64,000 nt of DNA from Flavobacterium succinicans LMG 10402. GTDB taxonomy: Bacteria > Bacteroidota > Bacteroidia > Flavobacteriales > Flavobacteriaceae. The notes under the pieces were generated by a model that saw only the letters and a program-made list of their open reading frames with translations, was not told where the DNA came from and did not search any database. Of the stretch, positions 24,354 through 33,197 are shown in pieces (the stretch's first letter is position 1; each line of letters starts with the position of its first letter). The stretch lies in contig NZ_JATV01000006.1 of NCBI RefSeq assembly GCF_000611675.1, positions 1-64,000 of the forward strand, written 5' to 3'. Both the position numbers and the translations under genes were made by a program.

Positions 24354-25766
24354 TTACTCAACTTTTAAATGGTTAAAATTATATTTCACCTTCTCTAACA
24401 AGCTATCAATCGTCTTTTTCGGTAATCCAATCTCATGAAGTAATCCGATTACTAAAATTAATTTTATTCTTTCAGACAAAAGCATCAAGTCTTGTTCAGA
24501 GATTAAGTGTTTCTCTAAACTAGTTGAATAATGTGTGTAGTAATTTCTTAAATCTTTGATTTGTTTTATAAAGGTAATTTTGTTTGGAATTAATTCACTT
24601 AATGTTTCGTTTGAATACTTATCCAAAAGTTCGGTTAATCTTTGATGTAAGTTAAGTTGATTACCAAAATTGAATTGTTCTTTTAACCAAGTATGATATT
24701 TCACCGGTGTTAATTTTAATATTTCATTTTTCATTTCTTTATAGTCTTCTTTAGGGATTTTTGTATGATTATAAAGTCTTGAATGTAAAGTTTCAGCGGC
24801 TTGAGCAAGGTTTAAGAATGTATTTTCAGAAAATTTAGATTCATTGTAAAATTGTTCGAAGATTAAACCGAAAGCAGGCTTTAATTTGTCATACTTTGTA
24901 AACCAGTTTTTTATCACAACAGGGAAGTGACTTTCGATTTTTCGGTAATCAAATAGCATTTCATTTGGATGAATTTCCTTTCGATTTTTTCTTTTCGAAG
25001 TAGTTTGAAAAAATTCTATAGGTTTACGATACTTACCAGAGTTTCCGTAATCATTCATCAGATTACTATTGTATAATGTTATTGCAGTTGGAAATACACT
25101 TTTATAAATTCCCATAATTAAGAAGTTTTGAAAACGAGCTAATAGTTTTCTTATATCATCTAAAGCTATGTCTTCTGTTGAGTTTATTTCTATTTCAACA
25201 TTCTGAGTTATTGATTCTGATTTCGGTGAATAATAAGATGGAGAAGTACTTGAAAATATGAATTTTCCTTTAAAATTATCATGTAATTCAAATTCTATAT
25301 TTTCAGGAAGTTCATAGTCTAAATATATCGATTTTTCGGTGAGCTTGTTTAAGCTTTCAGAATGTTTAAATCCTGTTATATTTAACCATTCATCAAAGTT
25401 TTGTATTGAGCTTTTAATTGAATTAAATTTTAATGATTCTTCGGTTTCAAAATGATGTCCTTTTAAAATGAAGTTTGCATAATATTTTTCTATAGCTGGT
25501 CCTTGTTCATTTCCTTTTCGATAAGTTTGTCCTCGTCTTGAGAAATTGAAACAATTAAAGAGAGTAATATATTCGCTGTTAACTGATAAGCCTAGAATGA
25601 TAAATGTCTCTGGATTACTCTGTAGAAAGAAATCTTGATTATTTAAACTTCCTATAAGTTCTAGAATTGCACCATCAACAGGATCAAATCGTAAAGTTCC
25701 AGGAATTCTCTTCTCTTTATTTTCTGGTAAAAACCAAAGTCCTTGTATTTCAAAGTTTATTATCAT
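24354..25766 (-). CDS. ApeA-like HEPN-domain anti-phage protein
   Basis: A 470-residue protein from ATG 25766 (an in-frame ATG at 25802 would add 12 residues). The N-terminal half opens with INFEIQGLWFLPENKEKRIPGTLRFD and a GAILELIG strand, which resembles the ApeA N-terminal domain. The C-terminus is helical with the HEPN ribonuclease motif RNYYTH (R407, H412; RX4H) in DLRNYYTHY. ApeA is a single-gene defence system thought to cleave RNA on phage infection, so the inferred role is abortive infection-type immunity. The gene is more AT-rich than yaaA upstream and is bordered by repeat element E2, consistent with acquisition. Identification is by pattern and needs a profile search. Confidence 0.78.
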   Translation of the reverse strand: MIINFEIQGLWFLPENKEKRIPGTLRFDPVDGAILELIGSLNNQDFFLQSNPETFIILGLSVNSEYITLFNCFNFSRRGQTYRKGNEQGPAIEKYYANFILKGHHFETEESLKFNSIKSSIQNFDEWLNITGFKHSESLNKLTEKSIYLDYELPENIEFELHDNFKGKFIFSSTSPSYYSPKSESITQNVEIEINSTEDIALDDIRKLLARFQNFLIMGIYKSVFPTAITLYNSNLMNDYGNSGKYRKPIEFFQTTSKRKNRKEIHPNEMLFDYRKIESHFPVVIKNWFTKYDKLKPAFGLIFEQFYNESKFSENTFLNLAQAAETLHSRLYNHTKIPKEDYKEMKNEILKLTPVKYHTWLKEQFNFGNQLNLHQRLTELLDKYSNETLSELIPNKITFIKQIKDLRNYYTHYSTSLEKHLISEQDLMLLSERIKLILVIGLLHEIGLPKKTIDSLLEKVKYNFNHLKVE

Positions 25767-25954
25767 TAACCGATGTTTATTGCTTGCGCACAACTTGAAC
25801 ATAGTCGCTACTCTAAACGACTATCCCTCCTATTTTGATAGCAAATCCGCTATTGTGTCGCGTTTCTATTGTCTCAAATGTATTCCTTTTTAATTAAATA
25901 TATAAAATTTTATTTACATTTTTTTCTTTACGATTCACGATTTTGATTCCTTGA

Positions 25955-26093
25955 ACTCCTGTGATTGCCAGCGTGAGGGATAGGAATAAACTACCGAAGT
26001 AGTATGGATAGCCCGACCGCAGCCAGACAAAGGGGCGAATAACACGTTTGCTATTCGCCCCTTTGGGTGGATGGGGTCACGCCCAAATAATTT
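25955..26093 (-). repeat. GGGCGTGACC-type repeat element, copy E2
   Basis: On the minus strand it begins GGGCGTGACCCCATCCACCC, 11 nt after the yaaA stop, continues with a long hairpin AAAGGGGCGAATA / TATTCGCCCCTTT (26029-26065), then CGGTCGGGCTAT and a TATCCCTCACGC end. Copy E3 at 32043 has the same order and is oriented the same way relative to its upstream gene. Confidence 0.85.
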
Positions 26094-26104
26094 TAAAAAA
26101 TAGG

Positions 26105-26863
26105 TTATCGGGTAAAAACGAGTTGGTTGCCTTTGGATAAATTGGCATCAAAGGCATAGCCGTCGTAATTGAAGCCTTTTAGGTCGTCGATGGTTTCGGC
26201 TTGGGTGTCGATGATGTAGCGCACCATCATTCCGCGGGCTTTTTTGGCAAAAAAACTAATCATTTTTAGTTTTCCGTCTTTGTAATCTTTGAACTCGGGC
26301 GTGATTACGGGTACTTTGAGCGCCTTAGCATCTACGGCAGAGAAATATTCGTTGCTCGCCAAATTCACAAACAGTTCGTCTTTTTTGAGTTCCTTGTTCA
26401 ACGCTTGGGTTAAGGTGGTTTTCCAGAATTGGTATAAGTTTTGGCTCTCGCCTACAGGCATTTTGGTTCCCATTTCTAAGCGGTACGGCTGAATCAAATC
26501 TAAGGGTTTGAGCAAGCCATACAAACCCGAAAGGATGCGCAAGCGGTCTTGCAACAGTGGCAATTGGGCTTCGGAAAGCGTGTAAGCGTCTAAACCAGTG
26601 TAGACATCGCCATCGAAAGCGTACACCGCAGGGCGAGCATTGCTGGGTTTGAATGGGGTTTTCCAATCTTTGTTGCGCTGCCAATTCAAGTCGGCCAATT
26701 TATCCGAAATCGACATCAGGCTAGCTAATTCTTTGGGCGTTTTGAGTTTCAATTCGGCGTGCACGATTTTGGATTGCTTTAAAAAAGAAGGCTGCGTAAA
26801 AGTTTCAACGGGTAATTCTTTCTCGAAATTTAAGGACTTGGCTGGCGATATAACAATTTTCAT
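26105..26863 (-). CDS. yaaA: Peroxide stress protein YaaA
   Basis: A 252-residue cytoplasmic protein of the YaaA/DUF328 family. Characteristic stretches are the start KIVISPAKSLNFE, ARPAVYAFDGDVYTGLDA, LRILSGLYGLLKPLDLIQPYRLEMGTK, NLASNEYFSAVD and the end FNYDGYAFDANLS. In E. coli YaaA limits intracellular iron and oxidative DNA damage after peroxide exposure; the same role is presumed here. It is noticeably richer in GC than the adjacent apeA-like gene. No partner gene is close by. Confidence 0.95.
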   Translation of the reverse strand: MKIVISPAKSLNFEKELPVETFTQPSFLKQSKIVHAELKLKTPKELASLMSISDKLADLNWQRNKDWKTPFKPSNARPAVYAFDGDVYTGLDAYTLSEAQLPLLQDRLRILSGLYGLLKPLDLIQPYRLEMGTKMPVGESQNLYQFWKTTLTQALNKELKKDELFVNLASNEYFSAVDAKALKVPVITPEFKDYKDGKLKMISFFAKKARGMMVRYIIDTQAETIDDLKGFNYDGYAFDANLSKGNQLVFTR

Positions 26864-27046
26864 ATATGTAAAAGATATTTGTTAGCGGTCATATATGGTA
26901 TCGTCTTGTACTTATCGGTGTTTGTTTGCAACAAACCTTTTATAAATGGCGATTTCATAACTGACTTTTCTTTGTTTTCAAAAATACAATTTGAATTTTA
27001 GTTTTTTGACGATTGAAATCGTTTTCTTTAATAGTTGCATAATCAC

Positions 27047-27078
27047 TTGTAATTCAAAGTGTAAAATTTGTACTTTTG
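27047..27078 (+). promoter_or_regulatory. Promoter of the TauE/SafE gene
   Basis: TTG at 27047-27049 and TACTTTTG at 27071-27078 with 21 nt between them match the flavobacterial consensus, 20 nt before the start codon. Confidence 0.65.
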
Positions 27079-27098
27079 GCGCTTCATTTAATTAATTT

Positions 27099-27872
27099 AT
27101 GGATTATTTCCTAATTTGTATTGTTGCTTTGTTGGGTTCGGGCCTTACCTTATTTTCAGGTTTTGGTTTAGGGACTATTTTGTTCCCTTTTTTCGGATTT
27201 TTTTTTCCCATAGAAATTGCGATTTTTTTGACGGCCATTGTGCATTGTTTGAATAATTTTTTCAAACTTATTCTTTTAGGCAAAAATGCCAACACACAAG
27301 TGTTGTTGTATTTTGGTGTGCCGGCTTTTATATTTGCTGCACTTGGGGCTTATGCCCTTTCGATTATAAATGACATGGAAGCGCTGGGAAGTTATACGTT
27401 TGTGGGCGAAACCTTTTATATTCTTCCGATCAAAGTAGGAATTGGAATAATTCTTTTGTTTTTTGCTTTTGTTGATGTGGTGCCCTCGTGGTCCAAGCTT
27501 ACTTTTGATAAAAAATACATGCCCTTGGGTGGAATGCTGAGTGGCTTTTTTGGAGGATTATCTGGCATGCAAGGGGCTATGCGCTCCGCTTTTTTGATCA
27601 GAGCTGGTTTATCAAAAGAATCGTTTATTGGAACAGGTGTTGTGATTGCTACCGTGATCGACCTTTCGAGAATGGGGGTATATATTGAAAATTTACCCGA
27701 AGAAGCAATGGATATTGACTTTACTCTCATCATGTGCGCCACACTTTCGGCTTTTATTGGGGCTTTTTGGGGTAATCGATTGCTAGGAAAAGTGACCTTA
27801 AAAACCATTCAGATGTTGGTAGCCCTTTTCTTGATACTTTTTGCTATTCTATTGATTTTGGGTATTTTATAA
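27099..27872 (+). CDS. TauE/SafE-family membrane permease
   Basis: A 257-residue polytopic membrane protein with about eight hydrophobic segments and the duplicated TauE/SafE pattern: FSGFGLGTILFPFF in the first half and PLGGMLSGFFGGLSGMQGAMRSAFLIRAGL in the second. Members export or import sulfite, sulfoacetate or other small organic anions; the substrate here is not assignable. It is preceded by its own promoter and followed 66 nt later by the adenosine deaminase gene, with a weak promoter-like TATTTTTG at 27902, so the two may be separate units. Confidence 0.9.
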   Translation: MDYFLICIVALLGSGLTLFSGFGLGTILFPFFGFFFPIEIAIFLTAIVHCLNNFFKLILLGKNANTQVLLYFGVPAFIFAALGAYALSIINDMEALGSYTFVGETFYILPIKVGIGIILLFFAFVDVVPSWSKLTFDKKYMPLGGMLSGFFGGLSGMQGAMRSAFLIRAGLSKESFIGTGVVIATVIDLSRMGVYIENLPEEAMDIDFTLIMCATLSAFIGAFWGNRLLGKVTLKTIQMLVALFLILFAILLILGIL

Positions 27873-27938
27873 TTGCGTATACAAAAATTGTTTTTTTTTC
27901 CTATTTTTGCACCCCAAATCTACTAAACCATAAAAAGT

Positions 27939-29357
27939 ATGAAAAAGATTTCGCTCTTTTTAGTGCTACTAAGTACCGTATTTGGAACCGCACAAACTGT
28001 TGACTCCTTTTTTGATAACATCCGAAATAACGAAGCCCAACTCACGGCTTTCTTTTCTCAAATGCCCAAAGGAGGCGATTTGCACCACCACTACTCTGGC
28101 TCTGTCTATGCCGAACCGCTTATAGCCTACGCTATTAAAAACAATTTTTACCTCAATTTAGAAACCTTAGAAGTACAGCCCGAAAAAGGAAAAGACGGGA
28201 TTTGGGAAAATTTTGAAATGATTCAGAAAAATGGAGCATTACCTTTATACCAACAAAAAATCATCGAAAAATGGTCTATCAAAGACTTTAACGGCATAAG
28301 TTACCCTTCTGATAAACAGTTTTTTGAATCCTTCGGGAAATTTCAAGCCACCATCAAAGGCACATTTGAACAAGGACTTTTGGAACTGAAAAATCGCGCC
28401 ATCAAAGAACAAGTAAGTTATATCGAAACGCAATTATCAACGATTCCGTGTGATATGAATACCGAGGATTTGACACCTTATAACGAAGAACTTCGAAGCT
28501 TGGTAGCCAAAAAAGACGAAAAAGCGGTTTTCAAAGCATTGGACCAACTGTTTGCTACTTTCTCCAAAAGAGAGGCTGCAAAATACGCTTCTAATTTCAA
28601 CACCAATTTTGTTGCCAAAATGCATAACGACCTCAAGATTGATGATGCGCAATTCACAATGCGTTATCAAAATTTTGTGTTGCGCTTTATGGAACCGGTA
28701 GACTTGTTTAAGAACTTAGTAATCGCTTTTATCTCAGCTGATAACAGTCCGCTGATTGATGGCGTGAATATCGTTTCTCCAGAAGATGGCGCTACAGCAA
28801 TGAAAGATTATGAATTGCATATGTTGTTCTATAAATACTGCCACAGCAAATTCCCAAAAGTAAAATACAGCATGCACGCGGGTGAACTGACCCTAGGATT
28901 GGTGCAACCCGAAGAACTAACGTGGCACATCAACGCAGCCGTATATACCGCAGGCGCGAACAGAATTGGGCACGGCGTAGATTTGGCTTACGAAAAAAAC
29001 AACTACGAGCTATTGCGTTATATGGCGAAAAACGAAATCGCTATCGAAATCAATTTAACTAGTAACGAGTTTATACTTAAAGTAAAAGAGAATCGCCATC
29101 CGTTTAGTTTGTACAAAGAATTTGGTGTTCCCATCGTAATTAGTACGGACGATGCTGGTATTTTAAGAACCAATCTCACAGAGCAATATGTGCTTTTGGC
29201 CAAAAGATACCCACAAGTAAGCTACAAAGACATCAAGGAATATGTATACAACAGTATCCGTTTTAGTTTTATCGAAGAGTCTAAAGTAAAAGATCAACTA
29301 TTAGAAGATTTGGATTACCGATTTAAAAAATTCGAAGCACAATTTAAGTTACAATGA
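27939..29357 (+). CDS. Secreted adenosine deaminase (ADGF-like)
   Basis: A 472-residue metal-dependent hydrolase with a signal peptide (to about residue 19, GTAQ). Adenosine deaminase motifs are all present: the zinc HxH in MPKGGDLHHHYSGSV, catalytic HAGE (SMHAGELT), NRIGHGVDL, NLTSN and the final STDDAG. It converts adenosine or a related nucleoside to inosine and ammonia, here outside the cytoplasm, unlike the classical intracellular enzyme of about 330 residues. The extra length lies between the first and second motifs. Nucleoside scavenging is a likely purpose. Confidence 0.94.
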   Translation: MKKISLFLVLLSTVFGTAQTVDSFFDNIRNNEAQLTAFFSQMPKGGDLHHHYSGSVYAEPLIAYAIKNNFYLNLETLEVQPEKGKDGIWENFEMIQKNGALPLYQQKIIEKWSIKDFNGISYPSDKQFFESFGKFQATIKGTFEQGLLELKNRAIKEQVSYIETQLSTIPCDMNTEDLTPYNEELRSLVAKKDEKAVFKALDQLFATFSKREAAKYASNFNTNFVAKMHNDLKIDDAQFTMRYQNFVLRFMEPVDLFKNLVIAFISADNSPLIDGVNIVSPEDGATAMKDYELHMLFYKYCHSKFPKVKYSMHAGELTLGLVQPEELTWHINAAVYTAGANRIGHGVDLAYEKNNYELLRYMAKNEIAIEINLTSNEFILKVKENRHPFSLYKEFGVPIVISTDDAGILRTNLTEQYVLLAKRYPQVSYKDIKEYVYNSIRFSFIEESKVKDQLLEDLDYRFKKFEAQFKLQ

Positions 29358-29420
29358 TTTTCTGATCTTAAATGAGTAGCTATGCCACAATAAGACTTGT
29401 GATGTAGCCCTTAATTCTGC

Positions 29421-29451
29421 AAGCCGTTTCTGAAAAGAAGCGGCTTTTTTT
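29421..29451 (+). terminator. Terminator after the adenosine deaminase gene
   Basis: AAGCCGTTTCT / AGAAGCGGCTT forms an imperfect stem followed by TTTTTT. Confidence 0.75.
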
Positions 29452-29709
29452 ATTCCCAAAAAAAAGCATCCAAAAAATATAACCTTCAATTCCTATCAAA
29501 AAAACACAACAAGCTTGATAATAGATTGCACTAAAATCAATTGCATCCCGCTTTTGCAGGATGACATAATGATAAAGAGGTAAAGGCTTTAGCCAAAACT
29601 AGGGTACTATTTTGGCTAAAGCCCAACACGAAACTCATCATAAAGAATGGGCTAAAGCCCATCCCTATTGAATATTACAGCATTCCACTCTTTGCGCGGC
29701 TGCGCCTTC

Positions 29710-29840
29710 AATGTCATTAAGTTAAGAGGATAAAGAAAAAAAATAGCACGCAGATTCAATAGATTTTAACTGATTTTTCTGCGTAAATCTGCGAAATCTG
29801 CGTGAAAACAAAAAGAGTAATTCCTTAACTTAAAGACATT
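29710..29840 (+). mobile_element. MITE-like element in array unit A
   Basis: 131 bp bounded by AATGTCATTAAGTTAAG and CTTAACTTAAAGACATT (inverted repeats, one mismatch). The interior has an IR CACGCAGATT / AATCTGCGTG. Array unit B is an empty site. Confidence 0.8.
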
Positions 29841-30430
29841 GTCTGCACCTTTTCGAGACCAACTCCACTTTTTTATTCCCAAAAAAACATCCCCAAAAAA
29901 CATCCCCAAAAAAAACCTCCATTAAATTCCTATCAAAAAAACACAACAAGGCTTGTTAATAGATTGTACTAAAATCAATTGCATCCCGCTTTAGCGGGAT
30001 GACATAATGATAAAAGATATAAAGGCTTTAGCCGAAACTAACATACTATTTTGGCTAAAGCCTACTACTAAACTCATAATAAAGAATGGGCTAAAGCCCA
30101 TCCCTATTGAATATTTAAGCATTCCACTCTTTGCGCCTCTGCGCATTTGCGAGACCAATTTCATATTTTTATTCCCCAAAAAGCCTTCAAAAAAACCAAA
30201 ACTCCATTAATTCCAATCAAACAAACACATCAAGAAATATTAATGAATTGCACAAAATCAATTGCATCCCGATTTAGCGGGATGACATAATGATAAAGAT
30301 GTAAAGGCTTTAGCCGAAACTAGGGTACTATTTTCGCTAAAGCCTAACACGAAACTCATTGTAAAGAATGAGCTAAAGCCCATCCCTATTGAATTTTTCA
30401 AAATTCCACTCTTTGCACCTCTGCGCCTTC

Positions 30431-30560
30431 AATGTCATTAAGTTAAGAGGAAAAAGAAAAAAATAGCACGCAGATTCAACAGATTTTAACTAATTTTTCT
30501 GCGAAAATCTGCGAAATCTGCGTGAAAACAAAAAGAGTAATTCCTTAACTTAAAGACATT
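30431..30560 (+). mobile_element. MITE-like element in array unit C
   Basis: 130 bp, nearly identical to the one in unit A. GCGCCTT stands on both sides of the element (CTGCGCCTTC before, CAGCGCCTTTGCG after) while unit B reads CTGCGCATTTGCG once, so GCGCCTT is a likely target duplication. Confidence 0.8.
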
Positions 30561-30813
30561 GTCAGCGCCTTTGCGAGACCAATTCCAAACCAAGACACCG
30601 AGACACAAACTATCTTTTCAAAACTTTACCTCTAACCTGTACTCAGCTATCAAATTGTCATAAAAAACAATTACCACAAAAAATCATAAATACTACAAAT
30701 TAAGTCGATTCCGTTTCAAATTATCATCAAATTCACGGCTACTTTCTCGCTTAAATTTTATAGTTTTATAAAGACAAAAAACAAAGCTTTTTTACTTCTC
30801 TAAAAATCTTCGT

Positions 30814-32040
30814 ATGAAAATAGCCCTTTACAGTAATGAATTTCCTCCGCACATTTATGGTGGTGCGGGAGTACATATCGATTTTTTAAGCCAAGAACTG
30901 GCCAAACTCGCCCAACTAGAAGTCCGCTGTTTTGGGGCACAATCCGAAACTACCGAAAATATGCACGTGCAAGGCATCACCTCCAGCTTGACCAAAATGG
31001 AAGACCCAAGCAATGCACACATCAAAATGTTTCATAACCTGAGTAAAAATGTCGAGATGGCACAAGCCACGCCCGAGGCCGACATTGTACACTGCCACAC
31101 TTGGTACACCCATTTGGCAGGCGTATTTACCCGCGAACTGCTGCAAGTACCGCTCATTTTGACCACGCACAGTCTCGAAACCCACCGCCCTTGGAAGGTC
31201 GAGCAACTCGGCAACGGTTATTTCCTGTCGCGCTGGTTAGAGCAACACGCCTATGCCTCTGCCGATGGTGTGATTGCCGTAAGCGAACAAATGAAAACCG
31301 ATGTCATCGAAGCCTATGGCGTAGCACCCGAAAAAGTTAAGGTGATTCACAACGGCATCGACCCTGATTTTTACCAACCCACTTTTGATGACGCCTTGTT
31401 GACCGAATTGGGCATCGACCCCAACATACCGTTTGTGCTGTTTGTGGGCCGCATCACGCGCCAAAAAGGCATCTCGCAACTCATCGCTGCGGCACAACAT
31501 TTCAATGCCAATTGCCAAATCGTGTTGTGTGCAGGCGCACCCGACACACCCGAAATCGCCGCCGAAACCGAACAACTCATCGCCGAGCTAAAAGCCACCC
31601 GCGAAGGCGTCATCCTCATCTCCGAAATGCTTCCAAGAGATAAAGTAAAAGTACTCTACAGCCACGCCCGCGTTTTCGCCTGCCCCTCGCTATACGAACC
31701 CTTTGGCATCATCAATCTCGAGGCGATGTCCTGCGAAACACCCGTAGTAGGAAGCGCCGTAGGAGGCATACCCGAAATCATAGTCGAAGGACAAACCGGA
31801 TTTTTGGTACCCCTCGCCCCCGTTTCCCGAACCGATTTTAACCCCGCCAATCCTCAAGCCTTCCAACAAGATTTTGCCACCAAAGTCAATCTCTTGCTCG
31901 ACAACGAAGCCTTGGCCAACCAAATGGGAAAAGCCGGTCGCCAACGCGTACTCAACCAATTCAGTTGGGCTTCTATCGCCAAAACCACCTTGGCCTATTA
32001 CCAAGAAGTCATTGACCGTTTCGAAAAAGAAAAAGCATAA
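30814..32040 (+). CDS. glgA: Glycogen synthase, GT4 (actinobacterial-type) family
   Basis: A 408-residue retaining glycosyltransferase with two Rossmann domains. The N-terminus KIALYSNEFPPHIYGGAGVHID is the glycogen-synthase form of the GT4 family; TTHSLETHRPWK, VSEQMKTDVIEAYG, FVGRITRQKGI and the donor-binding E-x7-E (PSLYEPFGIINLEAMSCETPVVGS, residues near 290-313) follow. It should extend alpha-1,4-glucans from ADP- or UDP-glucose or make maltose-1-phosphate. GC content is clearly higher than in neighbouring genes. No glgB or glgC is adjacent; repeats flank both sides. The exact donor is uncertain. Confidence 0.88.
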   Translation: MKIALYSNEFPPHIYGGAGVHIDFLSQELAKLAQLEVRCFGAQSETTENMHVQGITSSLTKMEDPSNAHIKMFHNLSKNVEMAQATPEADIVHCHTWYTHLAGVFTRELLQVPLILTTHSLETHRPWKVEQLGNGYFLSRWLEQHAYASADGVIAVSEQMKTDVIEAYGVAPEKVKVIHNGIDPDFYQPTFDDALLTELGIDPNIPFVLFVGRITRQKGISQLIAAAQHFNANCQIVLCAGAPDTPEIAAETEQLIAELKATREGVILISEMLPRDKVKVLYSHARVFACPSLYEPFGIINLEAMSCETPVVGSAVGGIPEIIVEGQTGFLVPLAPVSRTDFNPANPQAFQQDFATKVNLLLDNEALANQMGKAGRQRVLNQFSWASIAKTTLAYYQEVIDRFEKEKA

Positions 32041-32042
32041 TT

Positions 32043-32159
32043 AGGGCGTGACCCCAGTACCACAAAGGGGCGAATAGCAAACGTGTTATTCGCCCCTTTG
32101 CGTTCCTGCGGTCGGGCTATACACGCTACTTTGGTAGCCAGCTTCTATCCCTCACGCGA
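32043..32159 (+). repeat. GGGCGTGACC-type repeat element, copy E3 (left part)
   Basis: It begins 3 nt after the glgA stop with GGGCGTGACCCC, then hairpin AAAGGGGCGAATA / TATTCGCCCCTTT, CGGTCGGGCTAT and TATCCCTCACGCG. It is the same element as E2 and its right end is split off to 32291-32325 by an inserted MITE-like element. Confidence 0.85.
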
Positions 32160-32290
32160 AATGTCATTAAGTTAAGCGTTCTTTTTGTCATTCTGAGGAA
32201 CGAAGAATCACATAATGTGAACAGCAAGTGTGATTCCTCCTTTGTCGGAATGACAAAATCAAGAGTCTTTATCCTTAACTTAATGACATT
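32160..32290 (+). mobile_element. MITE-like element inserted in repeat E3
   Basis: 131 bp with perfect 17-bp terminal inverted repeats AATGTCATTAAGTTAAG / CTTAACTTAATGACATT. CCCTCACGCG occurs directly on both sides, a probable 10-bp target duplication. The inside is a different palindrome (TTTGTCATTC .. GGAATGACAAA) from that of the elements at 29710 and 30431, although the ends are shared. Confidence 0.85.
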
Positions 32291-32325
32291 GCCCTCACGC
32301 GGGCAATCACGGGAGTTTAAGGTAA

Positions 32326-32549
32326 CCAAACACCATAGAATATTTCAGAATTTTTTTATCTTTTTTGCAAGAAAAAGAATATATTTGAGAAATAAAAAAG
32401 TTTGAATACAGTTGGAACTATCTCTATAATTTTGGTGTTATAGGTATGATAAAAACTAAACTAATATGCTAGTCAGCGGACAGCAATGACAAAATCACTA
32501 AAAAAGACACAATAAAAATAATTTTATAAAAGAACAAAAATACAAATTA
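32326..32549. other. Intergenic, no feature seen
   Basis: AT-rich sequence between repeat E3 and the first cassette-like gene. No gene, clear promoter or hairpin was recognised. Confidence 0.5.
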
Positions 32550-32795
32550 ATGAAAGCAGACATTGAAAAATTATTAAATGAAATTGCTAATGATAGACAC
32601 GGTTTATCAGATTTAGTTTTACACTATGGCAACCCCGCAGAAATTGAAATGGAAGATTGGTGGGACGCTCCAATCGAAGTGTTGCAAAATAATCTTCGCC
32701 AAAACGTTAAACCAGAAGACAAAAAAGGGTTAATTCTTTTAGCAATGGGAGTTGGTGCCATAAAAAACGATGAAAGCAAAGTATCAGAATATTAA
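32550..32795 (+). CDS. Small hypothetical protein
   Basis: An 81-residue cytoplasmic protein, not recognised. It is acidic, with a helical N-terminus (MKADIEKLLNEIANDRHGLSDLVLHYGN), an EMEDWWDAP motif in the middle and a hydrophobic GLILLAMGVGAI helix near the end; no signal peptide. It lies 24 nt before a lipoprotein gene and probably shares its transcript. It is the first gene of the one-directional run of small genes reaching about 40.1 kb. Coding is supported by an A-rich ribosome-binding region and ordinary composition; function unknown. Confidence 0.65.
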   Translation: MKADIEKLLNEIANDRHGLSDLVLHYGNPAEIEMEDWWDAPIEVLQNNLRQNVKPEDKKGLILLAMGVGAIKNDESKVSEY

Positions 32796-32819
32796 TTTAT
32801 TCTATTAAACTAAAACAAA

Positions 32820-33197
32820 ATGAAATATATAAAAAATATTTTTCTGACATTATTTCTTTCAATTTTTCTATACTCTTGTGCGACGACAATGACTCCTTTG
32901 GAAGTAAACCAAACACTTCCAATGCTTACAAAATCTAAATATTTAACGGCAGAGGAAACACAAAATCCAAATTGTAAGAGTTTAACACGTGGAAAAAACT
33001 ATGTTGCACCTCAAGGATTGACGGTAAAAGATGATTTACGAAATGCCGCCGCAGGAATTGACGAATGGGTTACAATCGACGGTGGAAATGCATACAAACT
33101 TATAAATTTTAGGTGGATTACAATTTCGACAGATAAATATGGTTCACCAACTTCAACTCAACTTGTAATTGATTTTGACATTTACATTTGCAAATAA
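32820..33197 (+). CDS. Small hypothetical lipoprotein
   Basis: A 125-residue protein with a lipoprotein signal (FLSIFLYSCATT, Cys20). The mature part has LPMLTKSKYLTAEET, a Cys in NPNCKSLTRG, and GRNY-like segments, then strands RWITISTDKYG and VIDFDIYICK with a terminal Cys. The two mature cysteines could form a disulphide. No family is recognised. It is followed by a 280-nt spacer with palindromic and repeated elements, including two copies of ACGTTGACAGA. Confidence 0.75.
   Translation: MKYIKNIFLTLFLSIFLYSCATTMTPLEVNQTLPMLTKSKYLTAEETQNPNCKSLTRGKNYVAPQGLTVKDDLRNAAAGIDEWVTIDGGNAYKLINFRWITISTDKYGSPTSTQLVIDFDIYICK

Larger units (their letters stand above)
29446..30590 (+). repeat. Three-unit repeat array with no genes
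   Basis: Three tandem copies of a non-coding unit: A 29446-29870, B 29871-30165, C 30166-30590. Each runs from TTATTCCC through AATTGCATCCCG..GGGATGACATAATG (a palindrome), GGCTTTAGCC..GGCTAAAGCC hairpins and CCATCCCTATTGAAT to GCGAGACCAA. Copies A and C carry an extra 130-bp MITE-like element that copy B lacks, which accounts for the length difference. The only open frames here are short and inside the repeat, so I call no genes between 29358 and 30813. Confidence 0.9.

Noticed and set aside
29991..30210. Short frames on both strands inside the repeat array
   Set aside because: They arise from the palindromes of the repeat units and are not conserved between units.
29446..30590. CRISPR array
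   Set aside because: Units are about 295-425 bp and contain palindromes; there are no short repeats with unique spacers and no cas genes.
31237..31575. Several overlapping minus-strand frames within glgA
   Set aside because: The gene is GC-rich, which lengthens antisense frames; the plus-strand glycosyltransferase is unambiguous.
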